A DNA stretch of 64,000 nt, from assembly GCA_039583875.1 (NCBI GenBank), contig CM077165.1, forward strand, positions 68,932,757 through 68,996,756, written 5' to 3'. Numbering within the stretch: position 1 is the first letter of the stretch; the number at the start of each line of letters is the position of its first letter. Below are positions 1 through 10,024 of this stretch, one piece after another. Made by a program: the position numbers and the translations under genes. A model generated the notes under the pieces. That model saw only the letters and a program-made list of their open reading frames with translations, had not been told where the DNA came from and searched no databases. This DNA comes from Platanthera guangdongensis. Lineage: Eukaryota > Streptophyta > Magnoliopsida > Asparagales > Orchidaceae.

Positions 1-77
1 GGCACGGTCGTCGCCGTATCCGGGGTAGTAGGAGTAGCTACCTGAGCAACAGAGGTTGCTACTTGAGCTGTCGCTAC
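1..77 (-). pseudogene. Gypsy element E, gag N-terminal fragment
   Basis: On the minus strand an open frame rich in Ala, Val, Thr and Gln runs from an ATG near 33104 across the insertion point of element C and continues here to the window edge. It follows a primer-binding site and a leader (33092-33381), which is where gag of a Gypsy element should start. No gag domain is long enough to recognise, so the assignment rests on position. The frame is broken by the 33-kb insertion of element C, whose GCTAC target duplication ends at 77. Confidence 0.45.
73..77. repeat. Target-site duplication of element C, left copy (GCTAC)
   Basis: GCTAC directly precedes the LTR edge TGAAAGAATT at 78 and is repeated at 33092-33096 directly after the other edge (...CCCAACA). 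It proves that 78-33091 arrived as one insertion despite the elements nested inside it. Confidence 0.95.
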
Positions 78-1073
78 TGAAAGAATTAGTGTCTAACCAC
101 CTAGTGGGGGGCGTGAATAGGTGTACTTTTTCTTTTGCTTTTAAGGCAGAAACTCTGTTTAGTTAATTAACTAGAAATTGCAAATTTTACTACTTCACAA
201 CACAGCATTTACATAAATAATTCAACACAGAGTGCACACAGATTTTTATAGTGGTTCCCTAAGGTCTGGGTACATCCACTTTCCCCCTTTGCCTTTCTAG
301 AAGTGTACTAGATTCAGCCTAACTTCTGCACTTCTCCTCAGATCCTCAGATCTTACAGTAGCTCAGAACCCAAATCAGGTTCCTACAACTCAGAGTGTCC
401 CCACTCCTACAACTCAGGCAAATAGCCCTACCTCAGCCTTTACCAAGGCCTACACTCAGAGAACATAGTCTCCTACAACTCAGACACAAGCCCCTACCTC
501 AGTCTTCAATAATACCTACACTCAGAGATCTAAATCTCTTACACTCAGCCTTTATAAAATATGCTTACAGCTCAGATCTATAATAGATCTTACAGAAATT
601 TGATTAAACAAAGTTTATGACCACCACCCTGAAAGAAAGAGAAGGGATGGATGGCTTCTTGAACTATTCTTGGAAGAACTTGGCAGAGATCAACCTCTCT
701 TAGCTTTCTTTAAAGCTTCTTGAATCTGAACTCAATAGGGTTGAATCTCCTGAGAAGATGATCTTCAATCAGCTTCTGACTTAAGATTCAGATCGCAATC
801 TGAATCTTTCTTGGCAGCCTGTTTTAGCAACTGCTCTTCTTAGATGCAGCTCTCTCTCTCCAACTTCTTCTAGATCTTCTGTCGAAAATCTTCTGTATTA
901 TTACTTCTCTCAGTATTGCTCAGAAACTGTATTCTACAATGATTGATCATCACTTTCTGTTGAAGGAGAAAGCTTTTATATAGTCTTTCTCCATGGTAAC
1001 CGGCTGATCCGGTTTCTATTAACCTTCTGACAGCTTTGACAGTTGCAGTAGACCGGTTGAAATGGCAGCTGTC
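78..1073 (-). repeat. Element C 3' LTR, first part (U5/R side)
   Basis: Near-identical to the start of the LTR at 31240. It contains the poly-G motif close to the LTR end (106-114), a transcribed region with repeated CTCAG-type units (about 390-560), and a TATA-like sequence on the minus strand near 970-985. It is cut by element A at 1074 and resumes at 21544. No gene lies here; the short open frame at 395-583 is repeat sequence. Confidence 0.92.
1069..1073. repeat. Target-site duplication of element A, left copy (CTGTC)
   Basis: CTGTC directly before TGTTAAAT at 1074, repeated at 21539-21543. The undisturbed site is visible in the other LTR of C near 32232-32240, where a closely related sequence is uninterrupted. 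Confidence 0.93.
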
Positions 1074-2743
1074 TGTTAAATTTTCTCAACGTGGTCAGCA
1101 AGATAGCCCAAACGCCAAATTAATATCTTCGGAACTACCCAGTTCGCACGTTGAACCAGCGAAAACCAAGGACTAGAGGTACAAAGGTAAATCCCAACAA
1201 ACAATGGAAGCACAAGCAAGTCTATTATTCATTCACTTCTTTACAATGCGAGGCATACATAGCGAGACATGATTTCGCTAGTATCACAACTGTAAACAGA
1301 AAGCACCAAAAAACTAGCCGGGCGGACAGCACCCGAGTCCGCCGAGACCGCGAGGTCGCCGAGGTCGTCGAGTCCGCTGAGCTCGCCCAAGCTATGCTGC
1401 AATTTGCCGAATAGACACAGAGTCCGCCGAAGCCGCGAGGCCGGGCGGACACACCGTTATTCGCCTCCTGCTGAACTTGAACTGAGGAACACCCCTACCC
1501 GCCTGAAACCGGCGGACAAGTTATTGAAGCTGGCAAAGATGAAACAGAACTGACAAGCCGCAGAGCGACCTCCTGCTGAGTCCGCAGAGACCGCACACTT
1601 CCAAGTACTTGACCGAAGTCACAGCCAAACTCCTGGCTCCTTGAAGCTATCAGCGCGACCTGCACACAGTAAACCGTCAGCCAGAAACAATCCGCGCGGA
1701 CTAACAAACACAGACCGCAGCACTTCGCTCAACCCAACTTACTGTTCACTCAAGTTATTTAGGTTATGCCAGGGGGTCCTATTTATAGGCAAGGTGAGGA
1801 GTGTGGTCACCGCCCAAGAGATAGCGTCACCACCCCAGCACGCGCGATAGCAAAAACACCGTCCGCCGAGTCCGCATGGACTTAGCCGGATACCAAGGAA
1901 AACTGCCAGGAGCAAGGCAAACATTGGCGAACCCTCTCCAGTCCGCCTAAGCTATGCGGACAAGGCATCAACCCGCAAAGCTCCAACCACTGCAAGACAG
2001 CAACCCCTTCAATGGCAGTCCGCACCAACTCGAGGCAGTCTGCAAGACTCATACATCAATCCGCCACAAGTCCACGACCAAAGGAAGACAGCAACAGTCC
2101 GCAAGGTCACAGCGGACTTGGCGGATACCGCGGACACCATGCCTTGGCACAAAGTGTGACCAAGTCCAAAACCATCAAGAGCCAATGCGAGCATGGCGGA
2201 CTCAAATTCCCGTCCGCCAAACACCCTAGCACAGACCGCCATCAGTCCGCGAGCTCCTCGCACTTCTGTCCAACGCAGCAGCCAACCCCGGACTCCAAAA
2301 CCAGTCCGCCAATCGACCTCCACAGCAAATCGCCTGCTGTGCCACCAGAGCTCGACAAGGCCTCAGCCAAGCTCCAAGCCCAGTCCGCAACAGCCCGCAC
2401 CGCGGACACTTCAGTCCGCAAGCTACCCGCGGACATGAGCCAACCCGCCTATCAGCACAAGCTTGCACCCGCGGCCACTGAGCAATGCACCAGTCCGCAA
2501 GCCTTTATCCGCTCAGGCCGCTCCTTGGCAAAGCCAATCAGCAACACCCTATCCGCAGAAACCAGGCCGCATAGTCCGCGGACTCAACCCGTGCAAACCG
2601 CCCAGAAGAACAACTGGCTTCCCACTAGACCTTCCACCAGGCCGCACATCTCAGTCCGCCCAGTTCGCCTAGTCCGCCAAAGCTGTCCGCCCCAGTCCGC
2701 CCGGCCTGTCCCGTCACCCACTTCCACTTCACAAATTTCAACA
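1074..2743 (-). repeat. Element A 3' LTR (1670 bp), dense in GTCCGC/GCGGAC
   Basis: A TG...CA repeat matched by 6970-7826 plus about 20794-21538. On the minus strand a TATA box lies at about 1780-1787. By hand I count about 19 GTCCGC and a dozen or so GCGGAC hexamers, most of them towards the U3 side (1860-2700). Open frames here (for example 298 codons at 2012-2908) are by-products of this GC-rich repetition and have no coding support. Confidence 0.92.
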
Positions 2744-2760
2744 CTCCCCCTTGAAGTGGG
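2744..2760 (-). other. Polypurine tract of element A
   Basis: On the minus strand a purine-rich run containing AAGGGGGAG sits directly before the TGTTGAAATT edge of the 3' LTR. This is the expected place for plus-strand DNA priming. Confidence 0.85.
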
Positions 2761-4449
2761 AAGTGGTGACCAAGCCCAGCAAGCTGCGCAAGCGTTCAAA
2801 GGGCCCCTTCGACAGTGGCTTCGTGAAGATGTCAGCAAGATTATCTTCACTCCGAACATGCCCGACCAGCAGAGACCCTCCAACACCTTCTCCCTGATGA
2901 AGTGGTGATCAATCTCTATATGCTTGGTCCTGGCGTGACACACTGGATTGTTAACCAGTTTGAGAGCACTCTCATTGTCACCCCGGAGTAAAGTAGGCCC
3001 TTGCACTTCTTCATGAACATCCTCTATATGCCTCCTCAACCAAACGGCTTCCCGAGCAGCCAAGGCCGAAGCCTTCTACTCCGCCTCCGTGGTTGAAATC
3101 GACACCGAGTCCTGCTTCTTGCTACACCACGAGATGTTAGCTAAACCACAAGTGAACACATAACTTGAAGTAGACCTTCGATCATCCGAATCACCGCCAT
3201 AGTCAGCATCCGTGTACCCGAGCAACACAACCTCCGCGTCCCCTCTATAGAGGAGTCCCATGTCAGAAGAAGCCTTGACATACTTCAGAATTCCCTTCGC
3301 CGCCACTAGATGAGATTGCCTTGGTTCAGCCATATACCGACTTACTCGGCCAACAACATAAGTGATATTCGGCCTTGTAATCGTCAGATAAATCAAGCTC
3401 CCAACAAGAGCCCTGAACACCAAGGGATCATGAAGAACCCTTCCCTCATCTCGTCGAAGCTTTAGCCCAGATTCTAGTGGAGTAGAGCACTTCTTCCCTT
3501 CGCCCATGCCGAACCACTTCACAATGCGATCAACATACCCTTTCTGGCTAATGAGAACCCCGCACTTCTTCCTCTCCACTTCCAGACCAAGAAAGTGATG
3601 CAACTCTCCCAAGTCTTTCATCTCGAAGCGTATAGTAAGCTCAGCCCTGAGCCTTGCTACTTCCCCCTCCGAATTCCCTGTGATGATCATATCATCCACA
3701 TATAGCAGGACCAAGACACGTACCTCCCCCTTCTTCTTGACGAACAAGCTTGAATCCGAGTTAGAATCAAGGTATCCACAGAATTGCAAGTACTCTGCAA
3801 TCTTCCCATACCACGCTCTAGGAGCTTGCTTAAACCCATAGAGAGCCTTCCTGAGTTTGCAGACATAGTCCGGATGCTTCTTAGAGACAAAATCAAGCGG
3901 CTGATCCATGAAGATGTCCTTGTCAATCTCTCCGTAAAGAAAGGCATTCTTCACATCGAGTTTCCACAACCTCCATCCCTTGCTAGCAGCCAAGGCGATC
4001 ACCACTCTTACAGAAGTCATCTTCGCAACTGGACTAAATGTCTCCTCATAGTCTTCTCCATACTGCTGTGAGAATCCTCTAGCGAACAGGCGAGCCTTGA
4101 AACGATCAACGCTCCCATCAGCCTTCTTCTTCAACTTATACACCCACTTGCAAGTAACCGGAGTAACGCCATCAACCTTGGGCATAAGGTCCCAGGTTTC
4201 ATTCTTCTTCAGAGCATCAATCTCTTCCTTCATGACATCATCCCACTCCTTTACTCCAGCGGCCTCGTTGAAGTTTGCAGGCTCTCGCTCATCCAGAGGA
4301 CCTGCAAAGAAGCAGGAGACAAAGCTCACTGCATTCCCATCACAGTACCGAGCCGGTGGCTTAACCACCCTCTTCGATCTCCGAAGAACCGGTTCCTTGC
4401 TCACAGCTTCCGTTGCTTCTTCGGGCTCCACTCCTACCTGGGCAAGCAT
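2761..4449 (-). pseudogene. Element A pol 3' part: reverse transcriptase and RNase H, one nonsense and one frameshift
   Basis: A 457-codon frame (4449-3076) covers the RT: KWVYKLK near residue 101, the Copia signature [14 protein letters not shown] around 201-214, and catalytic YVDD at 250-253, followed by RNase H (YTDADYGGD). The frame stops at TAG inside the conserved TEAE-Y-K stretch, where a Tyr codon is expected. RNase H then continues in the same frame (HARTKHIEIDHHFIREK) and shifts frame near 2930. It would copy element RNA into cDNA. With only these lesions the loss of function is recent. Upstream it overlaps the integrase frame. Confidence 0.93.
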
Positions 4450-5591
4450 TGAGCAGTGCTCCCCCTGCTTCCTGAGCCAGAAGGCTCAGCCTCGGAGTTC
4501 GAAGCAACAGGAGCTGCTGGTGAAACAGCAAGCTCCTCTTCCAAGCCTTCAGCAGCCTCCACCGGTGCTTCATCAACCTTGCTACTTCCGGTTAACTCCA
4601 CCGAGCCACCTCCATATGACGTCAGCTCGTCAAAGACAACGTCTCTTGACACCACAAACTTCTTCGTCACAGGGTCCATGCATTTCCATCCCTTCTTCCG
4701 CTCATCATAGCCAACAAAGACAAGTTTCCTTGCCTTCGCATCCAGCTTTGTCCGTGAAGCATCCGGGACATGCACGTAGCAAGTTGAACCAAACACCCTA
4801 TGGTGTTCAACACTCGGCTTCTCCTTCAGCAACAGCTCAACAGGAGTCTTCATGTTGATAGGGCTGAGTGGCATCCGGTTGATAACATAAGCAGCACAAG
4901 ACATTCCCTCCGCCCAAAAGGACCTTGGGATATCTTTCGCATGAAGCCAGCATTTGCAGGTCTCCGTCAGATGACGGATCTTCCGCTCCGCTACCCCATT
5001 TTGTTGTGGAGTGTGAGCACAAGTAAGCTCCCGTTGGATCCCGTGCTTCCTACAGAAGTTAGAAAACTCGGAGGAGACAAACTCCCCCCCCCCCCCCCCC
5101 CCGTTATCAGTTCTAAGCTTCTTAATCCGCAAGCCAAGCCGGCCTTCTACCAACTCCTTAAACTCCACAAACAAACGGAAGGCTTCCGACTTCTCCTTTA
5201 AGAAGTACACCCAAGTATACCTTGAGTAGTCATCAACCAAGACAAGCATGTATCTGCTTCCACCAAGGCTGGCAGTAACCGTTGGTCCCATCAGGTCGCC
5301 ATGAATACACTCCAATGGCTTCTTGCTCCTTGTTTGTGATTTATCAAACGGAAGGCGATGTGCCTTACCGTATTGACAGCCCGCACAAACATGCCCATCA
5401 CCAAAGGAAGATAACTTCGGCAACCCCCTCACCAAACTTCTACTCGCCATTGCCTTCAGCTTGTCCATGCCAACATGCCCCAGCCTCTCATGCCAGATAG
5501 CAGCGCTATCATTGGCCCTCATTCTATCAACATAAGCATTGGTGGAAAGAACAAACAAGTTCTTCACCCTCCTCCCAAACATGAGCAACAT
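4434..5591 (-). pseudogene. Element A integrase with GAG-pre-integrase zinc finger and an expanded poly-glycine
   Basis: The 385-codon frame has the HHCC finger (H34, H39, C69, C72), then the core with D99 (HGDLMGP), D162 (RTDNGG) and E202 (QNGVAERK), and the C-terminal FVGYDERKKGWK module. The catalytic DNGGE motif is stretched to six glycines by a run of 19 C (plus strand, 5084-5102). The insertion is a multiple of three, so the frame survives. Family members normally have two glycines. The expansion lies beside a catalytic Asp and could harm the enzyme, or could be an assembly error in a homopolymer. The upstream frame continues into protease with a shift. Confidence 0.92.
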
Positions 5592-6050
5592 CAGCCTTTA
5601 CCGCTGATACGTTGCGAAGGAACCTCACGTCTGTTGGCCCAAACAGAACGTGATACCCAGCGTCCACCGCATTGGTCATCGAGAAGAGGTTCTTCTTCAT
5701 GCCCGGCACGTGATACACACTCCTTAATGTGAGTGGCCCCTGATCACTACCCAATGACACGACCACCTCTTTCTCTACTGCATAAATAGTATTATCAGCA
5801 GTGATAATAGCTTCATTACCTGAGTAAGGCCTGCATGGAGGTGAACTTCGATTTGTCTCCGGTGAGGTGATGACCACACCCAGAGTCCACGATCCACTCG
5901 CTGTTGAAGTCCTCAGCAGACAAGGCCGGACACAAGTGCCCGTCATGAAAGCTCCGACCCCATTCTGCTTCTTCACTTCTCGAGCAAGCTTCCTCCTTTC
6001 CCGCAGCATGCCCAGGCTGCAGTTTGACCTTGCAGTCCCGCTTGAAGTGC
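5527..6050 (-). pseudogene. Element A aspartic protease region, frameshifted
   Basis: Reading the minus strand around 5905-5870 gives the Copia protease signature WIVDSGC followed by HHLTGDKSKF. It is in a different frame from the flanking open stretch (6009-5527), which holds the end of protease and the start of the pre-integrase region (GMKKNLFSMTNAVDAGY). At least two indels therefore fall in this 0.5 kb. The protease would have cut the Gag-Pol polyprotein. Confidence 0.85.
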
Positions 6051-6052
6051 CC

Positions 6053-6900
6053 TCACTGATGACACCGGTAGCACTTCAGATTCTTCTTCCAGTCCTTAGG
6101 AGCATTGCTCCTCTCCGGTGGATATGAAGTTGAAGTCTCCTTCTCAACAGCGGCCTGCACCTTCTTCTTCTTCTTCCCTTCCCATCCTTTCTTCTTGCCT
6201 GAGAAGAGAGCTTCGCTGCCTTCCTGATTCAGGTTCACTCCAGCCATCTGCCTTGCTAAGCTTTCCTGCGAGGCAAGCAGATTCTCCAGCTCCAGCAATG
6301 ATGGCTGAGTAGCCCACCCTTGAACAGATGTAACAAAGGCCACATACTCCTTCCGCAAGCCGCGGATAATGTGTCTTTTCATCTTTGCCTCAGAGATAGG
6401 CTCATCAGGATCCAGTGCCGACAGCTCAGCACACAAGCTCTTCATCTTTAAGAAGTACTTGGAGATGGAAAGGTCTCCCTGAGTTCCCTAGCCAACTCAT
6501 TCTCCAGGAACTGAAGCCGCGCCACATTCTTCCTATTGAACAACTCATCAATGGTTGTCCAAATATCAGAAGCCGACTCACATCCAATGATGTGATCAAA
6601 CAGTTCCGGAGACACGGCTCTCTTCAGAATGAACTCCGCCTTAGCATTTGTTCTTCTCCAGAGCCTAACCTGCTCAGCAGTACCGAAAGCAGCAGTGACT
6701 TCCTGCCTGTCGTCTCCACCGACGACTTCCCACAGCTCCTCGCCAAGAAGATAACTCTTCATGCACGACTTCCACTTCTTGAAGTTAGTCGGCGTTAAGA
6801 GTTCAATGCCCAGACCCCTTGCAAAACTCCCTTCCATTGCAACACCTGTTGGCAACCTTTCAGCAGCTCCGAGCAACAACACAGGTTGATCACCACTCAA
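6053..6900 (-). pseudogene. Element A gag, UBN2-type with CCHC zinc knuckle, one frameshift
   Basis: The start ATG at 6900 lies about 55 bp after the PBS. Residues 1-150 contain the plant Copia gag core (NFKKWKSCMKSYLL, SASDIWTTIDELFN). The frame shifts near 6447 and continues for 130 codons (MKRHIIRGLRKEYVAFVTSVQ, a lysine-rich stretch, then CYRCH of the zinc knuckle). Gag forms the particle that holds the RNA. The two parts together have normal length for a Copia gag (about 280 residues), so only one indel appears to separate it from an intact gene. Confidence 0.9.
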
Positions 6901-6953
6901 TCACTGAGTAACAACACTGGCTGACTTCCGCTCACGCAACTGAACCTCAGAAA

Positions 6954-6969
6954 CCTCGCTCTGATACCA
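6954..6969 (-). other. Primer-binding site of element A (initiator Met tRNA type)
   Basis: On the minus strand TGGTATCAGAGCGAGG begins immediately after the 5' LTR end (...TTTAACA). It is complementary to the 3' end of plant initiator Met tRNA, the usual primer for Copia elements. Confidence 0.92.
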
Positions 6970-7826
6970 TGTTAAATTTTCTCAACGTGGTCAGCAAGAT
7001 AGCCCAAACGCCAAATTAATATCTTCGGAACTACCCAGTTCGCACGTTGAACCAGCGGAAACCAAGGACTAGAGGTACAAAGGTAAATCCCAACAATGGA
7101 AGCACAAGCAGGTCTATTATTCATTCAATTCTTTACAATGTGAGGCATACATAGCGAGACATGATTTCGCTAGTATCACAGCTGTAAACAAAAAAGCACC
7201 AAAAAACAAGCCGGGCGGACAACACCCGAGTCCGCCTAGACCGCGAGGTCGCCGAGGTCGCCGAGTCCGCTGAGCTCGCCCAAGCTATGCCGCAATTCGC
7301 CGAATAGACACAGAGTCCACTGAAGCCGCGAGGCCGCGCAGACACACCGTTATTCGCCTCCTGCTGAACTTGAACTGAGGAACACCCCTACCCGCCTGAA
7401 ACCGGCGGACAGGTTATTGAAGCTGGCAAAGATGAAACAGAACTGACAAGCCGCAGAGCGACCTCCTTCTGAGTCCGCAGAGACCGCACACTTCCAAGTA
7501 CTTGACCGAAGTCACAGCCAAACTCCTGGCTCCTTGAAGCTATCCGCGCGACCTGCACACAGCAAACCGTCAGCCTGAAACAATCCGTGCGGACTGACAA
7601 ACACAGACCGCAGCACTTCGCTCAACCCAACTTACTGTTCACTCAAGTTATTTACGTTATGCCAGGGGGGCCTATTTATAGGCAAGGTGAGGAGTGTGGT
7701 CACTGCCCAAGAGATAGCGTCACCACCCCAGCCCGCGCGATAGCAAAAACACCGTCCGCCGAGTCCGCATGGACTTAGCCGGATACCAAGGAAAACCGCC
7801 AGGAGCAAGGCAAACATTGGCGAACC
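6970..7826 (-). repeat. Element A 5' LTR, first part
   Basis: Closely matches 1074-1932, including a TATA box at about 7673-7680 (minus strand). It is interrupted at 7826 by the 5' edge of element B. The remaining part lies at about 20794-21538. The two pieces total about 1.60 kb against 1.67 kb in the intact copy, so roughly 70 bp is missing at the B junction. Confidence 0.92.
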
Positions 7827-7972
7827 TGTTGGGTACATTGGTCAAATGTACCTGATTTGAAGAAGCCTCACCTAACTCAATGATATACATCATAATGTAT
7901 TTGATGTATGTTTGAGTTACTTGTGCAGGTTAGGTATACACTGGACTGAAGCTAAAAGTTTCTAAGTCCATG

Positions 7973-8890
7973 TGTCGACACCCAGAGGGAAAGTGTCGAC
8001 ACTTGAGAAAGCTTGTGTCGACACCCAGACAAGCAGTGTCGACACTTGGAGTAATTGTGTCGACACCTGGGATGAAGAGTCGACACCAGACAGAAAGTGT
8101 CGACACTCAGTGAAGAAGTATGCAGAAAAGCTGTGTCGACACTTAGCAGAAGTGTCGACACCTAGAAGAGCTGAGTCTACATCAGAAAGTGTCGACACTT
8201 GGAGTTGTGTCGACACTCAGCAGAAATTCTGCAGAGACTAAGGACAAGTGTCGACACTCAACACAATGTGTCGACACTCAATCAGCAGAGTCAACATATG
8301 AAGAATGTGTCGACACTCAGCACAATGTGTCGACACACACTCAAAGGAGTCAACACTTGAAGTATGTGTCGACACTCAGCACAATGTGTCGACACACAAC
8401 CAGAAGAGTCAACATTTGAAGAAAGTGTCGACACCCAGCACAATGTGTCGACACTTAGTTGAAGACTCTACACTTGAAGAAAGTGTCGACACAAGGAGCT
8501 GTGTCGACACTTAGCAAGAACAAAAAGTTTACAAAATATTCTAAGTACAAGTGTCGACACTAAGGGAATGTGTCGACACTCAGCTGAAGAAACAAAATTG
8601 AAGACTTGTGTCGACACCAAGAAGCAGTGTCGACACTTGACAGTTTCAACACATGAAGATGTGTCGACACAAAGGAGATGTGTCGACACTTAGAAGAATT
8701 CAACAAGTTACAGAAGATCAAGTACTTGTGTCGACACTTAATTTCAGTGTCGACACTTGAAGAAGAATCTGTGTCGAGACATACAAGGAGTTGTGTCGAC
8801 ACCTTGTAGACTTGTGTCGACACTTACACAACATGTGTCGACACTTGGTCTATAAGTGTCGACACTTAAGAACAGAAAGTCTCGACACTA
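7973..8890. repeat. TGTCGACA palindrome array in the 5' LTR of B (about 32 perfect copies)
   Basis: By manual count about 32 perfect TGTCGACA octamers occur in roughly 900 bp, plus degenerate forms such as TGTCGAGACA. Many are embedded in the 10-mer GTGTCGACAC or 12-mer AGTGTCGACACT, both perfect palindromes. Copies come in close pairs with 10-14 bp between octamers (13 bp at least six times), separated by longer gaps with little similarity. The array lies upstream of the TATA box, in U3, where enhancers act. The function is unknown; repeated palindromes in Sirevirus LTRs have, as I recall, been described for other species. Confidence 0.93.
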
Positions 8891-9021
8891 TCTGACAGTT
8901 AGAGAATTTCAAGAAGTGACTGGTTGACATGACAGCTGCCGATCCAGCCGGTCTACAGCAACTGTCAGAGAAGTCAGAAGTCTGTTATGAACCGGATCCA
9001 GCCGGTTACCATGAAGAAGCC

Positions 9022-9029
9022 TATAAATA
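9022..9029 (+). promoter_or_regulatory. LTR TATA box of element B
   Basis: TATAAATA followed by GG lies about 130 bp after the last palindrome and 880 bp before the LTR end, fitting the U3/R boundary. The 3' LTR has the same sequence at 20092-20099. Confidence 0.8.
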
Positions 9030-9910
9030 GGCACAGACTGTTTACAGAAAGGAGTTGTTAATGCAGAAGTTGTTGAAAGGATTAATCTAAGAGAATTGTT
9101 CAAGTGGTTGCTGATCAAGCTATCCAAGTGATACAAATCAAGAAGATCTTGCTGTCCAACAGCAGATCTAAGAAGTTGGAGAGAGAGAGCTCCAATCAAG
9201 AATTCAGTCTTTGGAACTAAGGCTGAGAAGAAGGATTCAGAATCATCTGGATCTCAAGAAGCAGAGGTCAAGGATCAACTGCAGAGGATTCAGACTAATT
9301 CAGTTCTAACTCAAGAAGCTTTGAAGGAAGCTAAGTCAGTTTGGATCTAGCTGAGTTCTTCCAAGAACTCTTCAAGAAACTCTCAACTCCTCTCTTATTT
9401 TCTGAGTTGTAGAGTTAGTTATTGTAATTCAATTTTAACTTGTAGGATCCATTGGATCTGAGAGAATTGTAAGCCTATATTATAAAGGCTGAGGGTAGGG
9501 CTTGGTTGCCTGAGTGTAGGAGTTGAAGAACTCTGAGTGTAGGCCTTAATTGGCTGAGTGTAGGCCTGGGTGGCTGAGTGTAGGCCTTTGTGGCTGAGTG
9601 TAAGGCTTTGGGCCTGAGGTGTAGGAACCTAGTTGGGTTCTGAGATAGTGGAGAAGTTTGGCCGAATCTAGTACACTGCTAGATAGGCGAAGGGGGAAAG
9701 TGGATGTACCCAAAGATTGGGGAACCACTATAAATTTGTGTGTCTGCTGTGCTGTGCTGTGCTGTGGATTAACTGTTTATATTCTGTTGTTGCTGTTAAA
9801 TGTAAAACTCTGTGAGATAACTGTTTGCTGCCAACAAAGTTTTAAAAAGGTTTAGGTCACCTATTCACCCCCCCCCCCCCTCTAGGTGTTTAGGTACCAT
9901 ATCTTTCAAG

Positions 9911-9922
9911 TGGTATCAGAGG
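9911..9922 (+). other. Primer-binding site of element B
   Basis: TGGTATCAGAGG starts 2 bp after the LTR end (...CTTTCA-AG). It is complementary to initiator Met tRNA for 11 of 12 bases; the terminal C is G here. Confidence 0.9.
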
Positions 9923-10024
9923 GAGGTTCCTCAAAACAAGGACTAACAGTCTAAGGAGATCCTGTTTGGCAGAAACAGTCTAAGTCAGAAAACAGATTCA
10001 AGAAATTCAAGAACTTCAAGAAAC

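Larger units (their letters stand above)
7827..9908 (+). repeat. Element B 5' LTR (2082 bp)
   Basis: Starts TGTTGGGTACATTGG and ends ATCTTTCA just before the PBS. Layout: unique 145 bp, TGTCGACA array (7973 to about 8890), a CCGGAT/CCGGTT-containing stretch, TATA box at 9022, a transcribed region with GGCTGAGTGTAGG units (9490-9610), and the terminal poly-C motif (9868-9880). The 3' LTR is highly similar, differing by a few substitutions, short indels and one motif-unit gain. Confidence 0.95.

Noticed and set aside
2012..2908. 298-codon open frame rich in Ser, Pro and Gln
   Set aside because: It lies in the GC-rich LTR of element A and its polypurine tract, lacks any domain, and is explained by low stop density. 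The other LTR has shifted versions.
7952..8823. Overlapping open frames on both strands with repeated MSTL, VSTQ, CRH and VDT words (also 18981-19893, 21542-22288, 32353-32979)
   Set aside because: They are translations of the TGTCGACA array in several frames. The palindrome gives the same words on both strands, and spacers are not codon-like.
7973..8890. CRISPR array
   Set aside because: Repeats are 8-12 bp palindromes with 10-30 bp irregular spacers in a plant LTR. No cas genes; bacterial context absent.
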